Source: Clarireedia homoeocarpa (Eukaryota > Ascomycota > Leotiomycetes > Helotiales > Rutstroemiaceae). From it: a DNA stretch of 64,000 bases. Positions 1 to 12,496 of this stretch are shown piece after piece. Location of the stretch: contig LNKV01000005.1 in NCBI GenBank assembly GCA_001465935.1, positions 62,001-126,000 on the forward strand, in the 5' to 3' direction. Under the pieces are notes generated by a model. The model saw only the letters and a list, made by a program, of their open reading frames with translations. It made no database searches and was not told where the DNA came from. A program made the translations under genes and the position numbers. Position 1 is the stretch's first letter. The number at the start of each line of letters is the position of its first letter.

Positions 1-1263
1 ACCGGTGATAGGGGCTCCAAGGGAGGAGTCTTTGGACTCCTCGTGGGAGGTTTTGTAAACTTAGGACTCGAAGCTCGGTCGATGCTTCGGAGCGGTGATT
101 TCAATTGCCCGCCCAATGGACCCTTGGCATTTTCATCAATTGGCAACTTTAAAGGACCAAACGGAGATACGTTATCTTGCAGCTTAAGCCAAGATCGTAG
201 CGTCGGAGCTTTTGGTGGATTTCTAGGATTCCATAAAATGGAGGTTTCTTTGACTCTTGGTATGGGCTCTGGCTTTCGAGCTTCAGCGGTGTTTCCAAGC
301 GTGGTTGAAATACCCGGATATGAAACCTCGGATAGCTTCGAGCTCTGCCGCCTGGGCTTGTCTTTCTTCTGTGAGTATGATGTCGTGCTTGAACTTCTAT
401 CTGAGCCTGGTGACTTTGGATCAGAGGGGTATATCTTTTGCATTCTGCCTGGCGATGATGGTGGTCTGCTCCTCTTTGATTTCTTCTGATATCTCATTAC
501 CAAGAAGAATATTAATGATGTGAGTAGCGTCGACGCGATTATACTGCCGACGATGGCCAAGGAGGCTTGTGTCGCTGTTATAGCCGAGACTTGGGACTCT
601 CTAGCCTGCTCATTGGCTGCCTACTCCAGTTAGCTTGTGCAATCACAGAGCTTTTGTAAACTTACGGCTGCTGTTGCACCTGCCTGGGAGATGGCTCTCG
701 AAGCTTCTTGCTGGATTTTCTTGTGATTAGCGGGGTACAATAGCCTTTCCACCTATCACAGACTCATATGCGAAGCATAGTCCCGAGTCATTCAATCAAC
801 ATACCTGAGACAGGGAAGCACTAAATTGAGCCGACGACATCGCTCCGTTTGCCCTAGCAATCGCCGAACTGGCTGAAGCTTGGATACTAGACATCGCGGA
901 GCTGGCTGATGAAGCTATACTAGAAGAGCTTCTTGACATGGCAGAGATGGACTGACTCGCGCTATTCTGCGCTTGCTGGATAGCATTCGCCGCTGACTGG
1001 CTTGCCTGTTGTACTTGTTGACTTGCTTGCTGGGTAGCTTGCCGTATCGAATCAGATGCTTGCTGGAAGGCTTGTTGAGAAGCTTGCGAGGCACTTTGTT
1101 CTGCTTGGGCGCAATTGCCTGCTCCAGATTGTGGATTTGGTGCATCGCGCCGCAGCTCTGGCGGCGGTGTATTGATTGCTTCATGTTGGGTGCTTGATAG
1201 TAGGTAAGACAGAGTAGTCGTGCTTGTGTAATAAGGACCGTCAACGCCAATCATTCCTGCCAT
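1..1263 (-). CDS. Q/S-rich single-pass membrane protein, partial (C-terminus beyond left edge)
   Basis: Three exons are visible: 805-1263, 666-710 and 1-620, with introns of 94 and 45 bp (GTATGT and GTAAGT donors). The first 155 or so residues are a Gln/Ser/Ala-rich segment with AQQAS-like repeats, likely helical or disordered and outside the membrane. One hydrophobic stretch at about residues 187-210 is followed by the basic sequence RYQKK, which fits a type I-like membrane topology with an inside C-terminus. The tail is Ser/Pro/Lys-rich and ends, before the window edge, in a compact motif containing SWLKLQDNVSPFGP. I chose the ATG at 1263; it lacks a signal peptide, and an AG acceptor-like site lies just upstream, so a short upstream exon carrying the signal peptide is possible. 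I do not recognise a family; a wall-stress sensor or adhesin-like protein is only inference. Confidence 0.7.
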
Positions 1264-2200
1264 CGAATTCAAAATCTACGAGAGTCGACGATCATGCTTT
1301 CATCAAGGAACAATATTGACAAGATAGTGTGAGGTCGTAAATATTAACAAAAACAACGCTAATGATCACGCAGATTGTGAGCAAGCTTGCTTCGTCTCAG
1401 CAGAAGTGACTACACGCCTAAGAGACGCGCATGAATTGCAATGTCAATGAGGATATTCATCCCGCTTCGGTACTATGAAGCGTTGATTTCCCGATTGAGG
1501 TCGCATGATGCAATAGCATAAAGGTCAGATTAGTGTGATCGTCGAACACTTGCCAATCTTGAAGCATTTTCTGGAGGAATTGATGGTGATCATACAGGAG
1601 CCAGTCGCAATGAAGATAAGTTCTGCAGTGTTGAAGTAGTTTGTGGGCCTAGGCCCTGCCGGATTCCGACTCATTGCAAGTTTCAGAGCCAGTCCGGTTA
1701 CGAGCCGAATTTATGCGATAAAGTCGAACCATCAATTTGGTCGACGACTGCTCTTCATCTACACCCGTGCGCAAGAGGTCGAAAGCGCAAGAGGTCGAAA
1801 GATTGTTATGTAGCACTTGCCATGAAATTGGTGAAAAAATTGCAAAAAGTTGCAACTGTATTCATCAGATGGTGGTACTGAAACACGAATATTGCACGTC
1901 CTCTCATGGAACCCAACAAGTATTTGAGACATGACATTTGTCCCGCTGTAGCTTCGTAATCAATATTGCAAATTTTATCATAACGTTCAGCAATTGCAAC
2001 GCATGAAATCCATTATTCAAAAACAATCCGTTCATCCCAGCGATACAAATTTCGATCCAAGCTTTCCCCCATTTTAATGGACATTTCCGAACTCCATCTA
2101 GCGACCTCTAGCAACCTCCAGCACCGTTACTCGATACCAGCCATTAGTTAGATCTCCTGTTCGTCTGATCTTCATCCTTTTGCGCCATACTCGTAACTGA
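1264..2200. other. Intergenic, promoter side of the Q/S-rich gene
   Basis: No convincing gene. It should contain the promoter of the leftward Q/S-rich gene and the 3' flank of the small gene at 2201-2736. The only structure I see is a perfect 16-bp tandem duplication at 1769-1800 (unit gcgcaagaggtcgaaa). Confidence 0.6.
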
Positions 2201-2736
2201 TTAAAGTGTCGAGGTGCCCACAGCGTGCTCCCAGTCGGCCTCCAATCCCTTGAGTTCCGTCAAGAACTCCTTCCATCCCTGCTTTGCCACCTTGGAATCA
2301 AATTCAATGGTGATATTCTCACTTCTACCATCATTTACTCTTCCGCCCATAGCGTCAGGTGTCTCGATACCACATTTCTTGAGGTCAAAGGTATCGCCGA
2401 AGGCAGCTTCTATTTGGTTGACAGCACGAGTGAGCTGTTCCAGTGAGGCGAATGCCTGGATATGTGTATCAGCATATGAATGGTTCGTAATGTATGAGGA
2501 CGAAAACTTACGAAGATATGCGGTGGACAATCACCTCGAGCCTCTTCGTCCTTCAGAACGGTCACTCTTAGGTGCCATACCGGTGTCTTCGTACCTAGCT
2601 GATTGTGCGGTTCCCAAAGATGGTGTGGGTTGTCGTGAGGCAAATCGACTTTCTGTCCACTTCCATCCAATATCTTGATCTTGTCGTCGCTATGCATGAT
2701 ATCTGAATAGCCTCGCAAGGATGGACGTAGTGACAT
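2201..2736 (-). CDS. Hypothetical protein, 159 aa, two exons
   Basis: Exon 1 is 2512-2736 and exon 2 is 2201-2455; the 56-bp intron has a GTAAGT donor and a CAG acceptor and keeps the frame in phase 0. The ATG at 2736 starts MSLRPSLRGYSD. The protein is hydrophilic, with no signal peptide or membrane segment. The fragment VWHLRVTVLKDEEA and the later ENITIEFDSK look like beta strands flanking a helix around LEQLTRAVNQIEAAFG, so a small alpha/beta fold is likely. The intron sits between these elements and the splice joins PPHIF to AFASLEQL smoothly, which supports a real gene. I do not recognise a family and assign no function. Confidence 0.6.
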
Positions 2737-4413
2737 AGTGAATAGGTAGTGTTGTATCTGTATTTGTATTTGTATGCGTAGTTGATTGTTTGTGGTTTGC
2801 AGTTGTTTGCAGTATGTTGATGGTGAAGGCCTCTGTAAATTGAATTCGAAGGACCTTTATATACAAAACGACTACATGTCCGGTGGTCATCATAACATCT
2901 TCATTGGCTGGAATCATGTGAAATATTGAATTTGACTGCGACGGGAAACCGACCGCCCCATCACGTTCGAATCATTCTCCAAAATTGTCAGGCGATGAGG
3001 CTGGAAAAATCACACCAGACTCGCAGACACTCGCCTGTTGCGCAAATGCGACGCAAAGGAGCACACCGGTATTCTAGTCCCAAGGTGAATTTTACGGAAT
3101 TCGTATGCGATGTTCAGTTAATGACTGACATTTAACACGGTGATTTTCATATTCATACAGGTGCTTGGCAGAATACTATCCGCTATCCAATCGAACCTAA
3201 AGGCGCCAGGTAGTCCCTAGACATTACCTCGCATCCGTTCGTAAAAGACTCCATTGACAATAAACAGCGTTAAGACTTCATAAATTGAGAAAATGAAGAG
3301 TCGATATGCGATAGCAGTAAATATTGAATACTATCGCCACAGCAGAGATTGGGACGTTGCACAACGTGATTGCTGCCATCGTCCATGTCCATATTGTATT
3401 CCACCCATTTGTATATTTCATATGTAGAGTCCACCTGGCGTTTGTAACCGCAGACTACTAAGCCACGGAGCTCGAGTCTTTCCCCGCGAACATTTTTGCA
3501 AGTCCATCAACTGTACTCAGTATTCGGTCTTCAAGTCGGTAGATTCGACATGCTCCTAGCAAGCAAAGGCAAGGTTCGAATCTGTCGGACAGGACCGTAG
3601 AGCCGACGAAAATTGCCGCAAAATCAACGGTAAGTATGAACCTACGGATTAGCAAGCCATATTCGAGGATGCTCGAAAGACGCAAAGTATAGCAAGTTGT
3701 CCGCTGAGTTGCGATCGTGTTGTCGGAAATGGTGATACTAGAGCAGGCGCACGGCGTGGCGAGACGCGGGATGCCGTGATTGATCGGAAGACATGTTCAA
3801 GCACTGCCCTCATGGCGCCACTTACTGTGAGAAAATAACTCATTGTTACTTTTCTATCCTGCTGTATACATGCTTGTGCCCGATGGCGGGTGCACCGACA
3901 TTGTGAAGCAAATAAAGTTGATGCATTGCATCTTGATAGAGAAGAGGTTCATGATTGACGTTGATGTTGAGTTGGGTTGAGTTGAACCTAAGCAGCAGCC
4001 TATATTTTAACGACGGCCCTGCTCAGGGCCAGCGTTGTTTAAGGACTCGACTCTATACACCTCGGCAAATTCTTCATTTTAGAGAACAAGACATTGGCGA
4101 TGAGGATATCAATAGATCAATTAAACCACCTAATTTGACTAAAAATGGAGTATAAAAGCATAAAACTCCTAAGGAGAAGGATATTCTGCAACCGCATGAA
4201 AATTATCAATGCCATTAGCCTTAGTCCACCTGGGCACAAACTCGTCCCAAAAATCCCAAAATCCGTATCCACATCACAATAACCTAGCGCAGAGAATGCA
4301 AACCCTCTCTCAAAGTGACTTAAGGAGGAAAAGGAATCCAAAAATAAAACATTAACATCGATCCATAACCCTTACCTATAATAATAGAACGCACCCTGCC
4401 TGAAAAGCATCCT
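2737..4413. other. Intergenic region
   Basis: About 1.7 kb between the small gene (its promoter side) and the 3' end of the lipoxygenase gene. Short ORFs on the minus strand at 3458-3843 show no recognisable domain or splice logic. A degenerate TGTAT(C/T)-type repeat lies at about 2753-2780. I see nothing else. Confidence 0.55.
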
Positions 4414-6639
4414 CTAAATCAAAACCGAAACTGCCAACTCGTCCGGATCCATCACACGATAAGGCTCGATCCCCTCGTCCAACATATCCGAGTTCTCTCT
4501 GAAATCCCTCCCCGCCTTTTCCAAATCCTTTAAGAACTTCTGCGCCGCCTTAGCAATACCATCATCTCTCTTCTTCCCAATACTCGATTCCCCCGTCATA
4601 AACGTCTTATCAACACTGAGTCCCGTAGTAGCTCCTTTGGAAGAATTAAGTAATTCTTTCGCGTACGCGCTGAGAGTTTGGTCTTCTGCGACGCGGTAGC
4701 TGAGAAGATAGGGAAGCTGCGAGGCTTGGATCCAGACGCTGGGGTCGTTGACTGGGAGCGCGTTGACGACGTCAGATTCGGTATATCTGTGCAGGGCCTG
4801 AAGAGATGATGGGAGGGGTTTGGCGAGCGAGGGTGGTTTGTTGGGGATGAAGGACATATAGTAGTTTTGCAGATAATTCATGGCGTTGTGCTGGGGACTG
4901 GCGATATGGATGCACATTGTTATAGCATTTGCTAGTTCGTCAAGGGTCCGGATAATGGGAAATGAGGGCATTTGACCGCCGCTTGGGGATTGCATTTCGT
5001 TGCACCAGGATGTGACGGCGGAGTCTTTTGCGACGTCGGAGTCGGTGTTGTAGACAGTTTTGAGCATGGAGGTGACGAAGCCGAGGATGATGGGCCACAG
5101 GATTGACATATTTTTACCATAAGCATAGTTGTGGAATCGAGGATCGGTTTTGGAATTCAGAGTTGCAAGAGGGAAGCCGCGCTTTTCGAGAGAAGCAGGA
5201 ATGTAGTTCTCGGTCCAGTTGAAGTTCTTATAAGAGGATAGAAGATATTGATATGTCTGCTTCTCAGTGAATCCATTGATTTTGTTGACCACCTCAGGAA
5301 CCAAAGATGCTCGTGCGGCTGCGTTGAGCGACAATGTTTTAAACCTAGTCAAACAAGCATGTCAGTAAAGAGCAGTAAGCTTCACCTACTTCCTCATTAG
5401 GAGTAAATACCAATGTGGTGCAAGAATTTTGTAAACAATATGATTAGATGGGAATGATCGAAAAGCGGCAACAATCGTTGCTTCTTCGATGAAGTGACAA
5501 TCGTTAAGATGTAGTGTCAACTCATGGTGAGTCCAGTCAGAGATCATACTGCACATCTTCGCATATCTCCAAGGCCAATCCGTAGCCTCATGTTCAATCG
5601 AGTCTGACGCATTAACCCGTCTATTGAAGATCACGACCGAATTTGACATACTAACACGGAAATCGAGCACGATTGCAAGGGGATGAAGCTGTCCCTCCGC
5701 ATTCAGATGAAACAAAGTAACGGAAGCACACCCAAATCTTTTTCCATTGTCGGACTTTAGAGTGGAATCAGGAGCAGCGCCAACGAATTCGCGGAAGAAG
5801 CTGCAGTCTTCGATGTACAGAGAGCTAGGTTCGGCGAAGCTGAGGAGGGAATGCATCTCTTTATTTCCTTGCGCCTTAGCACTTTCCTTGAATCGTATGG
5901 TCCAGAGTTCTCCGGCCAGGGCGATCGACGAGGGATTGGGACCAGTAAAATACTGCTGAGCGAAACTTGCATCGCTGTACCAATCCTTCTTGTAGCCAAT
6001 ACTAGGTTCTCCGCCGATGTTCTTGCCCTCCTTGCGTAGGACTTCCATTCTTGCTTCAATGTCGGCCATTGTACGGCCTATAGGATCTCCATACAAAAGG
6101 TAAGAGATTGCTGGTGGAATAATCGGAAGCAGTGAAACCGAAACATCGACAAATCTCTTGATGTTGAAAATCTTGAGAAGAGGTGTCTGCTCATCCAACG
6201 GGATCGATGCTAGATGGGGTGGGTATGGCGGATGACTCTGTTGAGGAAGTCTCCACTGATAAAGCGCTCGTTGTGTTTCGAACTTCCTGGCCTTAAAGGG
6301 ATTCTCAGATTCGTAGCCCTTGATCTTGAAGCTTTCTGAATACCTGATTCTCGATTAGTCGACATTCAGTCGCATAATAAATAAGCATCCGTACCTATCC
6401 TCAATAGCCATAAACAGCTGTGCTGTGGCCTCATTGATCTCCGCGGGAGTTGTCACTATCATCCCCGCTGACCCCTTAGATGTAGTAGTCCTCTTTGGTC
6501 TCCGAAGGATTCGTCTAAACAGATTGGGTTTCTTTTCATCAGGTGCCGGTTTCGACTTTGGGCTCATGGTAGTAGAGCCATTGGTGGCGGGGATGGCAGA
6601 ACCATTACGGTCTACGTTTCCATTTGTAAGATTCGACAT
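4414..6639 (-). CDS. Lipoxygenase (intracellular type), 702 aa
   Basis: Exons 6395-6639, 5411-6343 and 4414-5344; introns of 51 and 66 bp. The joined protein carries the lipoxygenase metal-ligand set. H355 and H360 fall in HELTLHLNDCHFIEE, which matches the H-x4-H-x4-H core of the family. H545 and N549 fall in QHNAMNY, the counterpart of the plant HAAVN motif. The chain ends exactly in Ile (AVSVLI), whose carboxylate is the last iron or manganese ligand. KILAPHW followed by KTLSLNAAARASLVP also matches the family. Lipoxygenases add O2 to polyunsaturated fatty acids to give hydroperoxides. The N-terminus is Ser/Pro/Lys-rich with a basic patch (FRRILRRPKR) and no signal peptide, unlike secreted fungal Mn-lipoxygenases; a hydrophobic stretch at about residues 146-167 could touch a membrane. 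Metal and regiospecificity cannot be read from sequence. The first in-frame ATG (MSNLTNG) was taken as start. Confidence 0.93.
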
Positions 6640-7177
6640 CTTTGGTGATGTGCGATGAAGGTACAGAGAAGAAAGTCCAAGCACATGGATTACATCTATG
6701 AATTGGAAAGTACTGAATTGTCAATATTTATTTGACATGGAATGGGGGAAGAAATGTGGAGTGGAATGAACTATGGAATGTATCAATGTTGATACGTAAT
6801 AGCAACGCACCCAAAAATCATCAATTGACGACGGAGCAAAGGTGCAGTACTTGATGCAGTCAAGTTCGCAAGGTCGAATTGTGTTAGGCCACCTCTTGTC
6901 GGAGCTTGACCGGGGCGTGAAACCATGAAATGAGCCTGGGATGAAAGAAGCAAACATGTGTGAAATCTCCAAAAATGAATGTAGTCTGAATTCTGCTGTT
7001 CTAAACCATTGAGAGCAACGCCGTGCCGCACAATGCTTAACCGTTCTTTAAACTCCTAACTCCAACGCTACGGAACTAGTTATGCTTTTCAAGCTGTCGT
7101 TCCAATCCCAAAAGCCAAACACCAAGAAGCACTTTACATGTGCTTGAAATCCAGAATAAGTCTACTTAATCTTGCTA
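6640..7177. other. Intergenic, lipoxygenase promoter
   Basis: 538 bp between the lipoxygenase start and the stop codon of the Doa10 gene, both on the minus strand. It should hold the lipoxygenase promoter and the Doa10 3' end. No convincing ORF or repeat. Confidence 0.6.
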
Positions 7178-10100
7178 TCAGGTTTCAATTCTTCTCACCA
7201 CATTTCCCCCAAGCCCTCCCACTGCTTTCCGGTTATCACCGAAGTTGTGTAATCGTTCCCCAATGAGATAGGCATCGTCCTTGATCTTTTGCTTCCATCC
7301 CCGTAAGACCCCAAGTGTTTTCCAGCCGCTAATTCCCATAAAACACATCCACAATACCATAGGATATGCGTATCGATATACGAGTACAAGGTCATGTTCA
7401 GTTGCGTTTCTGTATATGGTCGCGGCAGCGAATTGTGCAAGAATGTATGGTATCGTAAGTGCAGTAGATAGAACCAAACTTGCTGGTAAGATAAATGACC
7501 TTGTGGCAAGGCGAGCATCTGGGTCGAAGTACCCATTTCGTGTAATTGCACGTAGCGCTTCTGCAGGGCGAGAGCCTTCATTCCATAAAATGATACGGGT
7601 GGTGAGCTTCACATACAAGAGTCCAAGAGTCCAACTCTGTACGAAATGAACAATATGTCTTTCTTCCCCCGCAAAATATGTATGGAGAGGTACAATGAAA
7701 TAAAACTCGATGAGGAATGCGAAGAGTGTTGGTAGAATGAAAATGAAGGCGGTCCATGTCCAAACTATCCTTGCCAGTCGAGATGCGGCCTTGCCGATGC
7801 GGCGGAACACCCTACCTGGAGTGTCACCATTGATATAAAGCGAATTGCGGATCTTTTCGAAGCTGGCTCGAAGGTGGATAAATGCATATAGAGCACTACC
7901 TAGGATGTAGATTCCAATGGAAAATGCATAAACGTCGTTCTTACGAACGTCTGCCGGTATGAACTTTGCAAATATATGACGCCCAAAGACGAGAGGAACA
8001 ATAGTGGTGCAAACCCCCGTAAATGCAGCGAAGAACCAGACAGAAAGGATGAAAATGCAGATTCGGAGTCGGAACCATGGCGGTACGTATACTAACTTAT
8101 AGTTCTCGGGATTACGACCGTGGACACCATCGAAAGAGTCCTTCGAGCCATCAAGGCGAATGTTGTTTTGATCTACCTCAAGAAACACCCTGTTACCCCT
8201 AGGAAGTCGTATTTGATCCGAGGCGGGAGCTCTAACATATCTTCCATCCCGCTCTAGGTAGGCTTGGAGATTTTCATCCCAATCGAATGGATTAAAGTCA
8301 TCGCGGCGGTCATACAATTGGCAGTCTTTGTACGATCTCACTAATGTCGTCCATGAACGTCGGACAAGATGTCCCTCCTCGTCTGGCTTGCGTTCATCAA
8401 ACATGAACCAAGTTAACCGTAGCATCCGAGCACAACGACGGAACCACCAGCTATACATCGAGTGGAGACCATCCGAGGGCTTGAAGAATTTGACAGCCAA
8501 TGGCATGAGGAAATTATAGAAGAGTAAGTCGGTAGGAAATTCCAAGACAGGTTCGTTGGATGACCAATGAATGGGAAGAACACCCTTGAAAGTAAGGGCG
8601 AGTCCCCAAACAACCCCGCCGAGACAAATCACAACTAGTGCGCCATAGACCAATGCACTGAAAAGAATCTTTCGAAGTTGTGTTGCTACGTTGCGCTCTA
8701 GGACATCACGGACCGGGTGAAAGGTTGGGTCGTCTGGATCTCGTATAAAATCTAGAGAAGTTAGCAATTAGTTTAAGGAGATTAAGTGATCTCTTACATA
8801 AAACGCCCTTTCGCATGATCTTCCGACACATCGACACGAATAGTGCGAAATGGAACATGTAACAAGTCCCAACGAACCAGTGAACAAAGACAGAGGTAAG
8901 TGGAGACCGTGTAGTAAACTCCATCCGAGAGAAAACGGTAGCACCTTCGAAAAGGGGCAGTAATGCAAGATCAAGAAGGAGACCACAGTATAGCGGGAAG
9001 ACAAGCATCTCGATACTGATTATCAAGATGACCTTCATCACTCCGCCTGCCTGGTTCAACAGGTCAATAATAGTCGCTTCTGCTTCCCGTCTGTTTTCTG
9101 AGATGGGTACTCCCCTTTTGACATACAGGGCTCCAATGAAACTAATGGTGGTGTAGCCTACAAGGATGGCCCAGAACCTGTCTAAACCGCTCCAGAAGCT
9201 CAGCTCGGGATTTAGGGGTGCCAGTCTCTTCGGCACCTCGAGACTGATCACCCAGGACTCGGGCCGAGCTAAGTATGAAACAGTTTCCACTAACTGTGTT
9301 CCGATTGCTCCCAATACGGTAGTAAACGAAGACAAAAACTCGGGAATGCTGATTTGGAGACGCCCTTGTATCAGAGTTTGCCCAAAAGTGAACAAATAGT
9401 AGCACAGTTGCATAGCTGCAGACTTAAGAGTCAACAAAGCCTCGTGTGATGCAGCTGAGAAGGTGAAAATTTCAGAATCAGTAACGTGTAGGAGAGTTTC
9501 GACCGTGTCATTCATCACACGATCGAGGGCAGATTGGGAAACTTTAAGGGCATCGTTTCCTAGCTCGAAGCTAGATATCGGAGCTGTCTTGTTGAAGAGA
9601 GTGAAGATGCCGAGCAATGCTTGGAAGGCACCTAGCAGACAGTAAGACAAGCCCCCAATTACCATCAATGCGCAGTCTTGCAAGAAAGCTGCACATCCGA
9701 AGATGAGTCGAAGAGGGAGTTTTAGTGCTGGCCCAGGATTCGCCAATAGCAGTAGTGATATTCTTCCAATATTGTATGGGATCCAGACTCCAATTGCCAC
9801 GGTGAGTGCGAGAAGAAAACAGCTGAAAATAGCGTTCTGAAAAAGTCCGAACATAGGACCGCGCATGCCAATAAGTTCCATAATACCATCAAAATCCTCG
9901 GGATCTTCTGGGTCTGCATCATTGGGATCTATGCCGGCTGCAATGGCAGCGTCTAGCACTTCACGATCTTGCTCGCCATTTCCACCCTCGACCCGTCCAA
10001 TGGCATCCCGAGGAGGTGCTACGGGAACGAAAGGAGCTTCGGCTGCCAGATCTTGCACTACGTGTTCGTCGTTAGCCCCGATGTCTTCTCTTCGACCCAA

Positions 10101-12496
10101 TCCATCGGCCCCACCCCACAACCAGTCAGCAACTTGTGCCAAAACACCTTGGGGTTCTGCCGGCCGTGGTGGTGCCAATAAGGGGTCTCGAGGTTGTGGT
10201 AGTGGCGTATCTGGGGCAAATGGGTTCGCTTCCGCCGCCCCAACGTCGTCATCTTCGTCTTCGTCATCTGAGATGGGGTTATTATTAAAAACTTCTTCCC
10301 AGTCATGTGCCACTCGGACAATGCCATCCTGGCCAACTATACGGAGCGAATCATCGCTATCAGCTTCATAGTTTGGGGCAGCGGGAGATGGTGACGATGT
10401 TTGTGTATGGCTACTGCCCACACCATAGTCAGCGCTAACCCCGTGGTGCAAATCCAAATCCTCGGCTGCTTTTCTTGCCATATACATAACATCTGCATCA
10501 TTCCGCCTTTTGTTTTCTCGAGCCCAGGTCAGGTTCTGATCACTGAGATCTTCATCTGGAAGGTTGGAAAAGCTCCAATTGCTTTGAGCTAAAGGTGATT
10601 TATTTTGGTGCAGCTGCGATACATCTGGAACGGCTCTTTGCCTAGCAGAGGATGATGTGGATGGCCGATTTTCGTTATTGGTTTCCGGTGAAGGTTCATC
10701 GCCTATCCAAGGTGGGGAATCAACTTCACCCCTCACAGTGTCACCGGCCCCACTGATCATGAAAGGCAACATTTGCTGATTTGTTGGTGTTGAGGGTCGT
10801 TTGCCGTCGGCGACCGACTGCACCGGACGATTGCTAGTCTCTTCTTCTGCTGGTATCGTATTCTCCTGCGCATTCTCATTCGGCTTCCGCACTTGTTGCC
10901 AGCTATTATTTGAACTGGAACTGCCTTCGTCGTCATCATTATATGATATTCCGAATCGTATCAGAACGTCACTACTGCCGGTTGGATTCGAAGCACTTGG
11001 CGAAGGCTCCGGTAATCGAATATCATCTCGCAGTCGCGCATTCATAGCATCAGCCCAGTACTGCATTCGATCCCGTAGACCCTCCCGATCAATAATTTCC
11101 AAAACCTCTCTTGGGTCACCCCCAGCACGTCGCCATATAGCGGAGAATTCTTCTGTCATCTGCACTTCTGGGTCGGAAGGTTCATGTAGGGGGCGTTGCT
11201 GGTTGCGTTCATTGACTTCATCCAGCTCGGCTCCCGTAAGGGCCTCAAGAGCCAAAATGCGATTATCTGCTGGCGCGGCATCTTCTGCAACATCTTGGCC
11301 TTCTCCTGGATTGTTCCGCAACCTCCGTGGCCGCGCAATGGGCCTTTCATTGGGGTTCCGAGCCATCTGCTCATTTCGCAGCTGTCGAATTTCCACTGCT
11401 ATGTCATCATCCGCGGGTTCCCGGTCATCTGCCGCATCATCCCCTGCCACATCCGCATTGAACGCAGCGCCCATATTGATTCCCGGTTGTTGCTGGACAA
11501 CCCATTCGCGAATCAAAAAGACCAATACGAAGCATACCACAACTAGAACTGTTATAATGTAGCCTTCCGACATATCAACTATAACGGAATTGAGGAAGGG
11601 GCTTCGAGTAAAATTACGAAGAAAAGAGACTTCGCTAAGAAGAGTTGACTTGCGCATTATGGTGGACGAGCTCGAGGATTGAATAGTAGTAACATTAATT
11701 GTGACGCCGGAAGCATTAAACGTACTACCTGGGACTCCCTCGATTGTCAGTCCAAGATTCAATGTTGAAATGATATACGACAAGAAATGAAGTGTTGGGG
11801 GAGGTACTAACCGTTAGGATGAGGGCCTAATGACTGAGAGTATGGCATCAAAAATTCAATGAATCTTGCGACTAGGCTGGCAGACGAGGTGGGATGAGCA
11901 TAAAGTGGCGTTGCTGGCGAAGTACCATTTCCAGGTAGGTTAACTGCCATTCCATGAACCATTTCCGATATATTTACCGCGTTTGGAATTCGGATCGCAT
12001 CTGCGGCGGGGCTTCGTGCTGTTGGCCATCCTCCGTCGCTGAGCCAGAATAGCATACGCCATAGTTGCCTTGTAATCCAAGGAAGTGCCACCAGCCAGAC
12101 TGTAACAACCAAACAAAACCTCAAGTAGGTGGCTAGATTTTTTGCAGTGTGTATGACGAAATGTCGAAGGAAAACGTGCATAGGTAGAGATTGTGGCATA
12201 TTGGGTGAATATAACTTGGTAAACCGGAAGGGGGTTTTGCAAAGCTCGCAGTGTTTCTTTTGTGAATGCGACAACCATTCCATCAGACAGTCTTGGTGAA
12301 CAAACTTGATACTTCCGCTGCATTTGCACGGATAGAATAGTGGTTCCGCATCAGTTGCTTCCGCTCTGCATATCCTACACGTATCCGGTTCTCCGTTGAC
12401 ATCCCCTACTTCTGATGTATTCGTCGCATATTGAGGGTTATTCATGATGTCGGGAGCGGGGCTTCGATCTTCAGCTCCCGGGTCATGGGCCGACAT
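7178..12496 (-). CDS. ssm4: Doa10/Ssm4 (TEB4/MARCH6-like) RING-CH E3 ubiquitin ligase, 1729 aa
   Basis: Exons 11812-12496, 8798-11728 and 7178-8751; introns of 83 and 46 bp; all joins keep frame. The N-terminus has a C4HC3 RING-CH finger: C40, C43, C57, C59, H67, C70, C83 and C86, including CRICRAEATDAEPLFYPCKC. Several hydrophobic helices follow, then a long acidic, Ser/Pro-rich cytosolic loop (roughly residues 290-780), then many more membrane segments. The third exon opens in FIRDPDDPTFHPVRDVLERN, a signature of the Doa10 family. Doa10 sits in the ER and inner nuclear membrane and ubiquitinates soluble and membrane proteins for ER-associated degradation. It is transcribed divergently from the 14361 gene. 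Length agrees with fungal orthologues. The exon 1/2 junction (GTTAGT donor) is the least certain point. Confidence 0.95.

Noticed and set aside
43..489. Plus-strand ORF of 148 codons at the left edge
   Set aside because: Antisense to exon 3 of the Q/S-rich membrane-protein gene, whose spliced frame is better supported.
3541..3610. GGTTCGAATC, which resembles a tRNA B-box
   Set aside because: No T-arm or acceptor-stem pairing and no A-box at the right distance.
3458..3843. Two overlapping minus-strand ORFs (75 and 64 codons)
   Set aside because: No domain, no splice logic, composition like surrounding non-coding DNA.
10801..11562. Plus-strand ORF (253 codons), Ser/Arg-rich, opposite the Doa10 gene
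   Set aside because: Antisense shadow of the acidic loop of Doa10; composition is the complement of Asp/Glu/Pro codons.
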